A stretch of 64,000 nt of DNA from NCBI GenBank assembly GCA_964405235.1, contig CAYONG010000285.1:6329-70328 (forward strand), written 5' to 3'. A program made the translations under genes and the position numbers. Below the pieces are notes generated by a model. That model was not told where the DNA came from. It ran no database searches and saw only the letters and a program-made list of their open reading frames with translations. The stretch comes from WS-11 sp964405235. Its GTDB lineage: Bacteria > Eisenbacteria > RBG-16-71-46. Shown piece after piece: positions 33,747-42,585 of the stretch (positions within the stretch are counted from its first letter, which is position 1; the number at the start of each line of letters is the position of its first letter).

Positions 33747-34573
33747 CGCGCCACCACCGCGATCACCGCCGGGAGCGGCACCTTGGCCCCCGGGGCATCC
33801 GGCGCGTCACCCGGTCCCTTCCACGGCCCGAAGCTGGCGTAGTGGAAGGGCGGGGTGCTCACGCACAGCTCTGCCTCGTAGCCGCCGTCCATGGACATCG
33901 CGTGCGAAAGACCAATCGGCGCCTGCTGCAGCAGCTGCGCGAAATCCCACAGCGTATAGCCGCCCTCGCTGGTGATCACCAGGATGCGGCCCTTGCCGTC
34001 CTGGGCGACCACCGTGCGGTTCGCGACCACGTCGGTCTTGCGGATGCGCAGGCGCCCGTCGTGGTCGAAGAGCATGAAGGACTGCGCCACCTCGCGCCAT
34101 CCGGGGGCGATGGGATCGAGCGGATCGCGGTCCAGGTCGAGCACCCGGACCGCTGAGCGGCCGTCGTCCGGAGAGGCGACCAGCGCCGCCTTAAACCCGG
34201 GATGAAGTCGCTTCGAGACCCGAACGCCGTCGCTGACCAGCAGGCCCATGTAAGAGAGGTCAGGGTAGTACTGACCGGCGTTGAAGACGGCGAGGGCGCC
34301 GGTGTGCTGCTGCCACTCCACGATCGAAAGCGGCACCCCGCCCGGGTCGCGCGAGTAGTGGTGAACGCGCAGGCGAACGTTCGCGGGGTCGAGCCGCAGG
34401 ACGGCGATCTCCGAGGAGCCACGACGGCAGTACGGGTCGCCCCGCAGTGTCGTGAACTCCATCCCGTCGCGGAGCGCGCGCCAGCGCGGGCCGCCCGCCC
34501 CGCGCACGAGCGACAGCGCGAGCGCGCACAGTCCGGCCAGGACCAGCAGGATCAGCGTGCGGCGGAGCGGCAT
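33743..34573 (-). CDS. membrane-anchored phosphodiester glycosidase-family (NAGPA/DUF2233) protein
   Basis: 276 residues from ATG 34573; the open frame extends upstream but M-P-L-R-R followed by a hydrophobic helix (residues 6-24) is the natural start. The core (A-V-F-N-A-G-Q-Y, then T-S-E-G-G-Y-T-L, then A-M-S-M-D-G-G-Y) fits the NAGPA/DUF2233 domain, which removes sugars from phosphodiester-linked glycans. The last motif is a family hallmark. Periplasmic location is expected. Overlaps the Nudix gene (GTGA). Confidence 0.78.
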   Translation of the reverse strand: MPLRRTLILLVLAGLCALALSLVRGAGGPRWRALRDGMEFTTLRGDPYCRRGSSEIAVLRLDPANVRLRVHHYSRDPGGVPLSIVEWQQHTGALAVFNAGQYYPDLSYMGLLVSDGVRVSKRLHPGFKAALVASPDDGRSAVRVLDLDRDPLDPIAPGWREVAQSFMLFDHDGRLRIRKTDVVANRTVVAQDGKGRILVITSEGGYTLWDFAQLLQQAPIGLSHAMSMDGGYEAELCVSTPPFHYASFGPWKGPGDAPDAPGAKVPLPAVIAVVAR

Positions 34574-34981
34574 GGCGCGGGCATTCTCGTCGTCAGGCGC
34601 GCGTCGAGTCAACGCGCGGGCCGGCTGCGTGACCGACGGAGATATCGCGGGCTTCGTGATGAGTCCTCGACGTGGCAGCACCCGCGCACCGTGGAGTCGT
34701 GACACGGTCGGGGAGCCCGACGTACTCGGCGGTGTCGCAATCCGGACTCTCGTGGGCTTCGGACGCTCCGGCGTGCGCGAACCGTTCCTGTGGTCTCGCA
34801 GCGTCTTGCGAGTCTTCTCGCATCCCTCCGCCCGACTGGCACGCCGCCTGCCCTCTACCTGCGCGCCTCGTGCTTCCCCGCACGGAACACCGGCTCGCGC
34901 GACTTCGCCCTCCCCGTGCGTGAGACCGGCCGGCGTTTACGACCAGCCCTGCTCACTCGTCGCCGCCGTCAGGGAGAAGAC
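34574..34981. other. divergent intergenic region, no gene supported
   Basis: 408 bases between the divergent glycosidase and FnIII protein genes. ORFs here are short and lack RBS or family features. TGGCACGCCGCCTGCC at 34837-34852 fits the sigma54 -24/-12 pattern (GG and GC 12 apart) with one mismatch, but in such GC-rich DNA this may be chance. AGGGAGA before 34982 is the RBS of the plus-strand gene. Confidence 0.4.
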
Positions 34982-35650
34982 ATGCATCCAGCGGGTCACT
35001 TCACCGCGACGGCCCTCGGCCTTCTCGCGACGCTCGCCGCGGTCCCGGCGCAGCCTGCCTCCACAACCGTTTCCGCCACGCTGCGCTGGACGGCCCCGGG
35101 TGACGACGGCATGGTCGGACGCGCGCAGGCATACATGCTGCGCTACTCGACCGTGCCGATCACCGATGCCAACTTCGGCAGCGCCACACCGGTCGCGGGG
35201 GGCCCGGCGCCCAGGCCTCCGGGCTCGCTCGAGACCTTCGCGGTCACCGGGCTTGCCCCGAGCACGGTTTACTTCTTCGCGATCAAGACCTCGGACGACG
35301 CCGGGAACTGGTCGGTGCTCTCGAACGTGGCGTCCTTTCCGGCCCTGATGACCGGCGTCGAAGATCCTCCCGCCGCCCTCTCGTTCTGGGCCCCGTGGCC
35401 CAATCCCGCGCGCACCTCGCTGCGGTGCACCTTCACGCTGCCGGGGCCGGCCATGTTCCAGGTGGATGCGTTCAGCGTTGATGGCCGCCACGTCAGCCAC
35501 CTCGCGAGCGGATGGCGACCGGCCGGCCGGGGAGAGGTCACATGGGATTTGCGCGATGATGAGGGGCATCGGGTGCCCGCAGGCGTCTACCTGGTGCGTG
35601 CGCGCCTGGGCGGGGACATCCTGACGAGGCGCGTGGCGGTCGTTCCGTGA
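34982..35650 (+). CDS. secreted fibronectin type III protein with FlgD-like sorting domain
   Basis: 222 residues from ATG 34982 (AGGGAGA upstream). Signal peptide 1-25 (A-Q-P-A-S cleavage). Residues about 30-125 are an FnIII-like domain (L-R-W-T-A-P-G-D-D, then L-A-P-S-T-V-Y-F-F-A-I-K-T-S-D-D-A-G-N-W-S). Residues about 135-222 are the FlgD-like fold (W-P-N-P-A-R, A-G-V-Y-L-V-R-A), the third copy of this tail in the window. It is likely exported and retained at the cell surface. No enzymatic signature. Confidence 0.8.
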   Translation: MHPAGHFTATALGLLATLAAVPAQPASTTVSATLRWTAPGDDGMVGRAQAYMLRYSTVPITDANFGSATPVAGGPAPRPPGSLETFAVTGLAPSTVYFFAIKTSDDAGNWSVLSNVASFPALMTGVEDPPAALSFWAPWPNPARTSLRCTFTLPGPAMFQVDAFSVDGRHVSHLASGWRPAGRGEVTWDLRDDEGHRVPAGVYLVRARLGGDILTRRVAVVP

Positions 35651-35669
35651 ACCGCGGACCTGGCCGGGA

Positions 35670-36344
35670 CTACGCTGCGCGGTTGTCCGCGTCGTCGTCG
35701 GGGAACTCGCCCTCGCCGCGCTCCCACCCTTCGAGATCCTCGTCGCTCCACAGATCGCCCTGCCGGTCCTCGTCGGCCATCTCGAAGCGCGAGGCCGCTT
35801 GCTGACCGGCGTCCGGCTCGCCCGCGGCACCTGCAGCGCCCGCCGCGCCGGCATCCTCGTGAAACGCAGAGAGCGCCTCGAGGTCGCGGCGCGCGGGCTC
35901 GTAGCCGGGATGGATCCAGAGCACGTGCTGGAGCAGCCGCACCGCCTCCTCGGCGGCGCCGAGCTGCAGGCAGGCCGACGCGGCGAGGTAGTGGAGCTCG
36001 GGATGATGCGGGGCGAACGACAGTCCGCGCAGCGCCCGTGCGAGTCCCGCACGCAGCTTGCCGCGCCGCAGCGCGTCCGCGGATGCGGAGGCCAGCGCCA
36101 CCGCGGCGCCAACGTCGGGCGGGGTGTAGAGGCCGGGGATGTGTCGCTTGAGCTCGGTGAGCGCCCGGCCCATGGAGAGGCGGACGATAGGATCGAGGGT
36201 GCGGGCGCGTTCGGCGGCGACGCGATCCGCCAGATGCGCGAAAACGACCGCGATCTCGTCGAGCGAGGGGCGTGACGACTCGGACACGAGCGCTTCCTCC
36301 AGCTTGAGTGCGATGTTCACGGCAGACGTATCTGTGTGCTTCAT
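35670..36344 (-). CDS. cytoplasmic TPR-like hypothetical protein
   Basis: 224 residues, no signal peptide. The N-terminal half is helical (L-D-E-I-A-V-V-F-A-H-L-A). Residues about 90-165 look like two TPR units (A-L-R-G-L-S-F-A-P-H-H-P-E-L-H-Y-L-A, L-Q-H-V-L-W-I-H-P-G-Y). The C-terminal about 45 residues are acidic (D-E-D-L-E-G-W-E and D-D-D-A-D). Family not recognised. Convergent with the FnIII protein gene. Confidence 0.65.
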   Translation of the reverse strand: MKHTDTSAVNIALKLEEALVSESSRPSLDEIAVVFAHLADRVAAERARTLDPIVRLSMGRALTELKRHIPGLYTPPDVGAAVALASASADALRRGKLRAGLARALRGLSFAPHHPELHYLAASACLQLGAAEEAVRLLQHVLWIHPGYEPARRDLEALSAFHEDAGAAGAAGAAGEPDAGQQAASRFEMADEDRQGDLWSDEDLEGWERGEGEFPDDDADNRAA

Positions 36345-36434
36345 CGGCAGGAGATGTCAGGGGCTGAAGCGGCTCGATGCGCGACCCGGGGCGGGCGCGA
36401 TCCAGAAGCGAGGGTGTAGGCGACTCCGGCCGGC

Positions 36435-37088
36435 TCAGCGCACGGTGCGGCGGGTGGAATCGATCCACCACGCCCAGGGGATGAAGAGCCAAAGGGCCAG
36501 CGCCATCAGGGCGATGGTGCGCTCGCTAGTCCCGGCCGGCAGCGGCTGGAGGTTGGAGAGGAAGATCAGCGAGACCACCACTACCAGCGACCACAGCGAG
36601 AGCCGGCCTCTCCCCCCGCGCGGCCGGGTGACCCGCATGTAGAGCCACAGCCCGACGATGAACAACAGGAACTCCACGATGATGGTCGCCGCCACCGAGT
36701 TCCAGAGCCCGAGTCCGGCCCCAGGTCCTCCGGGCCAGAGCGGCAGGTCGGGCCGGTGGGCGATCAAGTCCATCACCCAGTGGCTCGCCACCGCCAGGCC
36801 GATCCAGACCGCTCCGCGGGTGTCGCGGGTCAGCGCGCGGAACACGATGCCGACGAGCCCGGACCAGAACAGGGTCATGTGCAGGCTGTGCGACCAGGGA
36901 TAGTTCTCGAAGGCCAGCGGCGTAAAGGCGGTGTTGCGCGGATCGATCCGTACCGTCTCCCAGCCAAGCAGCAGGAAGATCGGCCACAGCAGATCCAGGA
37001 ACATCGGCGCAAAGAGCAGGGTCGCCAGCGACACCCGCGGCGCGAAACGCTTGCCCGCGAGGCCCACTGCGATGTGACCGAGGAACAC
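36435..37088 (-). CDS. DUF457/YdjM-like inner-membrane metal-dependent hydrolase family protein
   Basis: 217 residues from GTG 37088, 2 bases after the TAA of the FAD subunit gene, with AGGGG upstream; the longer frame lies inside that gene. Five to six membrane helices. Metal-binding type residues H-I-A-V-G, Y-P-W-S-H-S-L-H and A-S-H-W-V-M-D-L-I-A-H-R-P-D match the LexA-regulated YdjM/YbcI group. Biochemical function is not established for this family. Last gene of the molybdenum hydroxylase operon by spacing, but a link in function is doubtful. Confidence 0.78.
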   Translation of the reverse strand: MFLGHIAVGLAGKRFAPRVSLATLLFAPMFLDLLWPIFLLLGWETVRIDPRNTAFTPLAFENYPWSHSLHMTLFWSGLVGIVFRALTRDTRGAVWIGLAVASHWVMDLIAHRPDLPLWPGGPGAGLGLWNSVAATIIVEFLLFIVGLWLYMRVTRPRGGRGRLSLWSLVVVVSLIFLSNLQPLPAGTSERTIALMALALWLFIPWAWWIDSTRRTVR

Positions 37089-37090
37089 GC

Positions 37091-37999
37091 TTATCGCCCC
37101 TGGCTGTGCGCGAAACGCGGGTCGGCCGCGCGCAGGCACTGTTCGAGCAGGTTTCCGGCGACGGCGAGCCGGTACTCGCGATCCGAGCGGATGTCGTCGA
37201 TCGGGGCGATGTCGTGCATGAGCGCGGCGCGCGCGCGCGTCGCCACGGCGGGCGACGGAGTAGCGCCCGAGAGCGCCGCCTCGGCCCGGCCGGCCCGAAG
37301 CGTGACCGGCGCCACGCTGCCCCAGGCGAGCCGGACGTGGTCCACACAGCCATCGCGGCCGAGCCGAAGCACGCCGGCCATCACCACCTTGGAGATGCTC
37401 TGCGCGCGCCGGGTGCCGACCTTGCGGAAGAACTGTCGGCTACGGGGCGGCGGGAACGGCACCACCACCGCGGTGATGAGCTCGTCGGGGGCGAGCGCCA
37501 GGTCGCGATAACCGCGGTAGAGCGCGGCGATCGGGATGGTCCGCTCGCCGCGCACCGAGCAGGCGTGGACCGTCGCATCGAGCGCCATAAGCGCGGGGAG
37601 CGAATCGCCGGCAGGTGACGCGTTGGCGATGTTGCCGCCGACCGTCGCCCGGTTCTGGATCTGCCGCCCCCCCACCTCAGCCGCCGCCGCGACCAGCGCC
37701 GGCAGACGCCGGCGCAGGATCGCGTGCTCCCGGATCTCGCTGAATGTGGCGAGCGCCCCGAGGCGCGCACCGGCAGCGCCGGTCCGGATGCCGCGCAGCT
37801 CGCGCAGGCCCCTCAGGTCAACGAATCGCAGGCCGGCGTGTGTGCCTGCATTGAGGTAGACGAAGAGATCGGTAGCGCCAGCGAGCGGCGTCGGACGCTT
37901 CGAGCCGGGGCCGGGGCCGCGGGCCACGCTCATGATCCGCAGGGCGTGCGCGAGGTCGCGGGGCCGCGCCACCTCGAGGGTGGAGAGCGCGGCTCTCAA
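37091..37999 (-). CDS. xanthine dehydrogenase-family FAD-binding subunit
   Basis: 302 residues from TTG 37999, overlapping the FeS subunit TGA by 4 bases; starting here keeps the expected N-terminal strand S-T-L-E-V-A-R-P-R-D, which the first ATG (24 codons later) would remove. FAD-binding motifs A-G-A-T-D-L and T-V-G-G-N-I-A-N-A-S-P-A-G-D are intact, and the CO-dehydrogenase-FAD C-terminal domain follows (from about residue 190). It shuttles electrons from the FeS subunit to its acceptor. Length is normal for a CoxM/XdhB-type subunit. Confidence 0.88.
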   Translation of the reverse strand: MRAALSTLEVARPRDLAHALRIMSVARGPGPGSKRPTPLAGATDLFVYLNAGTHAGLRFVDLRGLRELRGIRTGAAGARLGALATFSEIREHAILRRRLPALVAAAAEVGGRQIQNRATVGGNIANASPAGDSLPALMALDATVHACSVRGERTIPIAALYRGYRDLALAPDELITAVVVPFPPPRSRQFFRKVGTRRAQSISKVVMAGVLRLGRDGCVDHVRLAWGSVAPVTLRAGRAEAALSGATPSPAVATRARAALMHDIAPIDDIRSDREYRLAVAGNLLEQCLRAADPRFAHSQGR

Positions 38000-38502
38000 T
38001 TGAGCTTCCCCGCCGGCCGGCGCTTCCCGGCCGAGCGCGCGGCGGCGCGCACCGCGTCCACGATCTTCTGGTACCCGGTGCACCGGCAGAGATTGCCGGC
38101 CAGCGCCTCGCGCACCTCGGGATCGCGCGGCACGCGTCCGCGCGTGCGGCGCAGCAGCTCGTGGGCGGAGAGCAGGATGCCGGGGGTGCAGATGCCGCAC
38201 TGGGCGCCGCCCATGGTCACGAACGCCTGCTGGAGCGCGGTGAGCCTTGTGCCCCGCGCGAGCCCCTCGACGGTGAGGATGGTCGCGCCGGCGGCCTGGA
38301 CCGCGGGCACCAGGCACGAGTTCACCGTGCGGCCGTCGATCAGCACCGTGCAGGCGCCGCACTCGCCCTCGCCGCACCCCTCCTTGGTGCCGGGCAGGCG
38401 GCACTCCTCGCGCAGCACATCGAGCAGCCGCTTCATCGGCGGCACCGTCACGCGCCGGCGGCGGCCGTTCACGGTGAAGGTGAGGGTCACGCGCGGAGTC
38501 AC
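37996..38502 (-). CDS. xanthine dehydrogenase-family 2Fe-2S subunit
   Basis: 168 residues from GTG 38502, overlapping the TGA of the GIY-YIG gene (GTGA). Two 2Fe-2S sites: the plant-ferredoxin type C-G-E-G-E-C-G-A-C...N-S-C, and the four-helix type C-G-I-C-T-P-G...C-R-C-T-G-Y. All eight Cys are present. Corresponds to CoxS/XdhC-type small subunits. Electron relay between the molybdenum site and FAD. Confidence 0.92.
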   Translation of the reverse strand: MTPRVTLTFTVNGRRRRVTVPPMKRLLDVLREECRLPGTKEGCGEGECGACTVLIDGRTVNSCLVPAVQAAGATILTVEGLARGTRLTALQQAFVTMGGAQCGICTPGILLSAHELLRRTRGRVPRDPEVREALAGNLCRCTGYQKIVDAVRAAARSAGKRRPAGKLN

Positions 38503-39035
38503 TCCGCATTCTCCTCTGGAAGATTCGCGAACGGAAGTCGCCGGTAGCACAGCGAAAACCCGTCGAGCAGCGCCGCCTCCACGGCGGCGGGATCCTCGTC
38601 GGGCGTGCTGAGCCAGGCGATCTGCAGTGCCACGTGGTCGAGCAGTTGCCAGATGTAGCGCCCGCCCCAGTGCCCCACCGCCTTCCCCTGCCCGAAGCGC
38701 AGGTATCGCTTCACCCGCTGCTGGAGCAGCGACCGCACGCCGGGTCCGCGGGCGCGGCCGATGTAGAGCACGCGCGCGGCCTCGACCCAACGCTCCTTCA
38801 GCACCTCCACAGCCACCGATGGATCCTTCTGCCGGTACCGGCCGCCGACGCTCTGCGCGAGGAACTCCGGGGGCGCGGCCGTGTCACGCACCACGACGTA
38901 GACGCCGCGCTCGACCGGTACATCGAGGCAGCGCGTGCGCTGCAGGTGCGAGACCGAATGGAAGCCGGTGAAGCCGCGCTCCCGGAGCATCACGACATCC
39001 CACGAGCGCGACGAATCCACGAGCGCCGCGCTCAC
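38499..39035 (-). CDS. GIY-YIG-superfamily protein embedded in the molybdenum hydroxylase operon
   Basis: 178 residues from GTG 39035, overlapping the large subunit TGA by 4 bases. The GIY-YIG signature residues can be laid out in order: G44-V-Y46, Y91-I-G93, Arg101/Arg107, His122, Glu153 and Asn171. The spacing between GVY and YIG is long because of a charged insert (about 55-85). The fold usually cuts DNA or removes ends, but here it is translationally coupled between two enzyme subunits. It may be a repurposed accessory protein or simply a passenger; the superfamily assignment is by motif only. Confidence 0.6.
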   Translation of the reverse strand: MSAALVDSSRSWDVVMLRERGFTGFHSVSHLQRTRCLDVPVERGVYVVVRDTAAPPEFLAQSVGGRYRQKDPSVAVEVLKERWVEAARVLYIGRARGPGVRSLLQQRVKRYLRFGQGKAVGHWGGRYIWQLLDHVALQIAWLSTPDEDPAAVEAALLDGFSLCYRRLPFANLPEENAE

Positions 39036-41335
39036 GCGCCGTCCCGCGCCCGCAACGCGCGCAGCAGGCGCTCCGGCGTCACCGGGATCTCGTCCATGCG
39101 CAGCCCGGTCGCGTGCGCGATCGCCGCCACCACCGCCGGCGCCGGCGTATCCATGGGCAGCTCGCCCACCCCCTTGGCGCCGCGGGGCCCGTGCGAGTAG
39201 GGATCGTCCACGAAGGCGACCTTGATAGGTGGCGTATCTACCGCGGTCGGGATGATGTAGTTGGTGAGCTGGTGGTTCCAGACGCTGCCGTCCTTCCAGC
39301 GCACCTCCTCGAGCAGCGCGTAACCCAGGCCCTGCACGGTCCCGCCCTCCACCTGGCCCGCCGCCAGCACCGGATGGATCGCGCGCCCGATGTCGTGCGC
39401 GGTCGCCACGCCGAGCACGGATGTCTCGCCGGTGTCGAGATCCACCTCTACCTCCACCGCGCAGGCCGCGTACGAGAAGACGCCGTAGGCGTCGCCCTGA
39501 TAGCGGTCATCGTCCCATTCGATCCCGGGAGGCTTCTGGTAGCGACGCTCGACCCGAAGGTCCCCTCGCTCGCGAATGAACGCCTTCGCCACTCGGGCGA
39601 AATCCGCCGCGCCGTCGATCGGGCGCTCGGCGAACAACTCGAGCCGCTCGCGCATGCCGACGGCGCATCGTTCCAGCAGGCCGCCGACCACCATGACGGT
39701 GCGGGACGCGACGGTGGGCCCGCTGTCCGGCACCAGGTCGGTATCCGGCTCCTGGAACTCGACGAAATCGGCGGGCACGCCGAGCGCATCGCCGACCAAC
39801 TGCGAGAACACCGTGACGGTGCCCTGCCCGATCTCCGTGTTCGCCGAGAAGATTCGGGGACGCCCCGCCCGAGACAGCTCGAGGGCCGCGACCGAGCCGA
39901 GCTCGACCTCGCCGCTGCCGGTGAACCCGGCACCGTGGAGCGCGAGCGAGATGCCAATGCCACGCCGCAGTCTCCGCCCGCCGTGTGCGACGCGCCCGGC
40001 GCGCTCGTGCTTTTCGGCCGCCGCGTTCTCGCGCGCGTATCTGGCCCGACGCCGTGTCCAGTCCGCCAGCCGGCCGGTGCGCTCGAGCACATCGAGCGCG
40101 CCAACGCTTTCGCGCAGCGTCTGTCCGGTGGGGGTCACGTCGCCGACGCGGACGGCGTTCTTGCTCCGAAACGCGAGTGGGTCCATGCCGAGCCGCCCGG
40201 CGATCAGGTCCATGTGACATTCGGTGGCGAACAACGTCTGCGGGGCCCCAAATCCACGAAACGCCCCGTTGGGAGGCGTGTTGGTGGCGACCGCGCGGGC
40301 GTGGATGCGCACGTGCGGCCAGCGGTAGGCGCCGCCCGCGTGGATGGCGCCGCGCGAGAGCACCACCGGCGAGAGCGTCACGTAGGCGCCGCCGTCCATC
40401 ACCAGATCCATCTCGTGCGCGACCAGCGTGCCGTCCTTCATCACCCCGCTGCGCACGCGGGCGACCATGGGGTGTCGCTTGGTGGTGGCGGCGATGTCCT
40501 CGAGACGGTCGTAGACGATCTTGACCGGCCGGCCGCTCTTCCACGCCAGCAGCGCGGCGTGGCCGCCGATCATCGACGGGTACTCCTCCTTGCCGCCGAA
40601 CCCGCCGCCGGTCACGGTCTGGATCACCCGCACGCGCCCGGCCGGCAGGGCGAAGATGCGCATCAGGGCCTTATGCACGTAATAGGGGCATTGGAGCGAG
40701 CCGCGCACTTTGAGTCCGCCGTCCGCCGTGCGCTCGGCCATCATCGCGTTGGTCTCGATGTAGAGCTGCTCCTGGTGACCGGTGCGATAGGTGGCTTCGA
40801 CCACCAGGTCCGATTCGGCGAACCCGCGGTCGATGTCGCCGCGCTCGATGACGATCTCCTTCATGATGTTGTCGTCGCCATGGATCACAGCCTTCGTCGC
40901 CAGCGCCTCCTCGACCGTGAGCACGGCCTCGAGCGGCTCGATCTCGACGCTCACCGCCCGACGCGCCGCCTCGGCACGCTCCGGATCCTCGTGCGCCACG
41001 AGCAGGATCGGCTCCTCGGCGTGGCGGATCTCGTTCGCCGCGAGCAGCGGCTGGTCGTCCACGATCAGGGCCACCAGGTTCTCGCCCGGGATGTCCTTGT
41101 GGTCGGCGATCGTGACCCCGCTCCAGTCGAACGCCGGGTCGAGGGTGACGCGCCGGATGATGCCGCGCGGCACGTTCGAGCGCACCGTGCGACCGTGCAG
41201 CACGCCGGGCACGACCAGGTCGTCGAGGTAGGCAGCGCGCCCGGTCACCTTGTCCCACGCCTCGAGCCTCGGAATACTGACGCCCACCGAGACGGGCGGG
41301 CGCAGGACGGTGGCACGTAGACGGCGGGGCGACAT
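39032..41335 (-). CDS. xanthine dehydrogenase-family molybdenum-binding large subunit
   Basis: 767 residues from ATG 41335. N-terminal aldehyde-oxidase a/b hammerhead (K-V-T-G-R-A-A-Y-L-D-D), then the molybdopterin domains: T-G-G-G-F-G-G-K, G-A-F-R-G-F-G-A-P-Q with the substrate-site Arg, T-E-I-G-Q-G, and the C-terminal G-A-K-G-V-G-E-L-P with the catalytic Glu. All hallmarks of an active molybdenum hydroxylase are present. Substrate (purine, aldehyde, N-heterocycle) cannot be read from sequence; nearby pyrimidine genes make a nucleobase attractive but unproven. First gene of the operon, with a promoter-like element directly upstream and no SD. Confidence 0.92.
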   Translation of the reverse strand: MSPRRLRATVLRPPVSVGVSIPRLEAWDKVTGRAAYLDDLVVPGVLHGRTVRSNVPRGIIRRVTLDPAFDWSGVTIADHKDIPGENLVALIVDDQPLLAANEIRHAEEPILLVAHEDPERAEAARRAVSVEIEPLEAVLTVEEALATKAVIHGDDNIMKEIVIERGDIDRGFAESDLVVEATYRTGHQEQLYIETNAMMAERTADGGLKVRGSLQCPYYVHKALMRIFALPAGRVRVIQTVTGGGFGGKEEYPSMIGGHAALLAWKSGRPVKIVYDRLEDIAATTKRHPMVARVRSGVMKDGTLVAHEMDLVMDGGAYVTLSPVVLSRGAIHAGGAYRWPHVRIHARAVATNTPPNGAFRGFGAPQTLFATECHMDLIAGRLGMDPLAFRSKNAVRVGDVTPTGQTLRESVGALDVLERTGRLADWTRRRARYARENAAAEKHERAGRVAHGGRRLRRGIGISLALHGAGFTGSGEVELGSVAALELSRAGRPRIFSANTEIGQGTVTVFSQLVGDALGVPADFVEFQEPDTDLVPDSGPTVASRTVMVVGGLLERCAVGMRERLELFAERPIDGAADFARVAKAFIRERGDLRVERRYQKPPGIEWDDDRYQGDAYGVFSYAACAVEVEVDLDTGETSVLGVATAHDIGRAIHPVLAAGQVEGGTVQGLGYALLEEVRWKDGSVWNHQLTNYIIPTAVDTPPIKVAFVDDPYSHGPRGAKGVGELPMDTPAPAVVAAIAHATGLRMDEIPVTPERLLRALRARDGA

Positions 41336-41343
41336 GATGCGTT

Positions 41344-41372
41344 AGCCTAGTCGGACAGCGGACACGACGCAA
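41344..41372 (-). promoter_or_regulatory. promoter of the molybdenum hydroxylase operon
   Basis: On the minus strand TTGCGT (41372-41367), a 17-base spacer and TAGGCT (41349-41344). The ATG starts 8 bases after the -10 box with no SD, so the mRNA is probably leaderless or nearly so. Confidence 0.5.
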
Positions 41373-41457
41373 AGCCCCCGCACGAGCGGCCGGTCACGTG
41401 CCCGGCCGCTCGCCGTAGTGAACTCGATCACTCGGAGACGCCAGATAGGAGGCCCGC

Positions 41458-42285
41458 ATGCGATCGCTCACCGCGCTGCTCATCGCCGGCCTACTCACGC
41501 TCATCCACGCCGGGTCCGCCGACGCGGGCGCGTGGACACGGCCGGCGGGTGGCTGGTTCCTCAAAGTCGGGCTGGAGCAGTGGGAGACCGCCGAACGCTT
41601 CGATCTGGCGGGCTCGCGCGTGGACTACCTGCCGCCGGGCAGCGGCTTCGTCTCCCGCGGCGACTACCGGAATCAGGCCATCCGCGCATACTTCGAGTAC
41701 GGGCTCACCTCCGACTGGACGGTGACGGCGGCCACGGCGCTCGAGCGCGCACGATCGCGCGGCCAGGGGCAGGTCATCCAGCAGAACGGGCTCTCCGACC
41801 TCACGCTCCAGATCAGGCGCCGGATGGCCTCGGCGCCGCTCGTGGTCTCGGTGCTCGCCGAGGCGAAGGTGCCGACCGGATACGACGCTTCGCGCGCCCC
41901 CGCTCTGGGCAGCGGCCGCGCGGACGCAGGCGTTCGCCTCGCCGTCGGGCGGGGCTTCGGCGCCCTCTACTTCAGCGGCGAGGCCGGGTATCGGGCGCGG
42001 GGGCGTCGCGCAGACGAGATCCCGTTCGCCCTCGAAGCGGGCGTCACGGTGAAGCGGAGCGTGATGCTCCGCGGCGAGCTGAGCGGGGTGGGCGGGCTGA
42101 GAGCGCCGCTCGTCGAGGCGGCCTTTGACCCGGCGAGGGCCGAATCGCGCTACCTGAGCGGGGGCCTCGGCCTGGTGCTGCTCGGGGACCCGCTCGACAT
42201 CGTCTTCGCCGCGGACCACGTGCTGGGCGGGCGCAACGCGCTGGCCGGGACGCGCTTCAGCTTCTCCGTCTGGCGCTCCGACTGA
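41458..42285 (+). CDS. outer-membrane beta-barrel-like protein
   Basis: 275 residues with AGGAGG before ATG 41458. Signal peptide 1-23 (S-A-D-A-G cleavage). The rest alternates hydrophobic and polar residues in about 10-12 strands (W-F-L-K-V-G-L-E-Q-W, A-I-R-A-Y-F-E-Y-G-L, L-V-V-S-V-L-A-E-A-K-V) and ends in F-S-F-S-V-W-R-S-D, typical of transporter-like barrels of the outer membrane. No family could be named. It supports a diderm envelope. Nothing in its neighbourhood defines its cargo. Confidence 0.75.
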   Translation: MRSLTALLIAGLLTLIHAGSADAGAWTRPAGGWFLKVGLEQWETAERFDLAGSRVDYLPPGSGFVSRGDYRNQAIRAYFEYGLTSDWTVTAATALERARSRGQGQVIQQNGLSDLTLQIRRRMASAPLVVSVLAEAKVPTGYDASRAPALGSGRADAGVRLAVGRGFGALYFSGEAGYRARGRRADEIPFALEAGVTVKRSVMLRGELSGVGGLRAPLVEAAFDPARAESRYLSGGLGLVLLGDPLDIVFAADHVLGGRNALAGTRFSFSVWRSD

Positions 42286-42585
42286 ACGAGCCGGCACGCC
42301 TCGTGGCCCCCGGCGCGGGCCTCCGCCGCGCTACCCGGCACCTCTTCGACGCTCTCATGGCGGTGGAAACTCCCCCCTCGACGGGCTAGTCTACCGTCTT
42401 ACCTCCCCTCTCCCGGTTCGTCCCCGTCGAGATCGCGACCGCATGGCCACCGCGCCCGCAAAGGTCTATCACTATCGGGGTGAATCCGTGCCCGGCGAGG
42501 GCGGGCAGGAAACGGCGCAGTTTGGACGAGCCCCTCGGGCCAATGGCCCGCGACTCCCGACCGCGCACAGGTTCGAGTAAGGCCC
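42286..42585. other. intergenic region upstream of the five-gene operon
   Basis: 300 bases without a convincing gene. A TAGTCT box (42387-42392) is a possible -10 element, with no clear -35. No SD is obvious before ATG 42586. No repeats or strong hairpins seen. Confidence 0.4.

Noticed and set aside
34837..34852. sigma54-like TGGCACG-N4-CTGC element
   Set aside because: One good match in GC-rich DNA can be chance, and I see no other sigma54 sites or an enhancer-binding protein gene in the window. Noted only in the intergenic entry.
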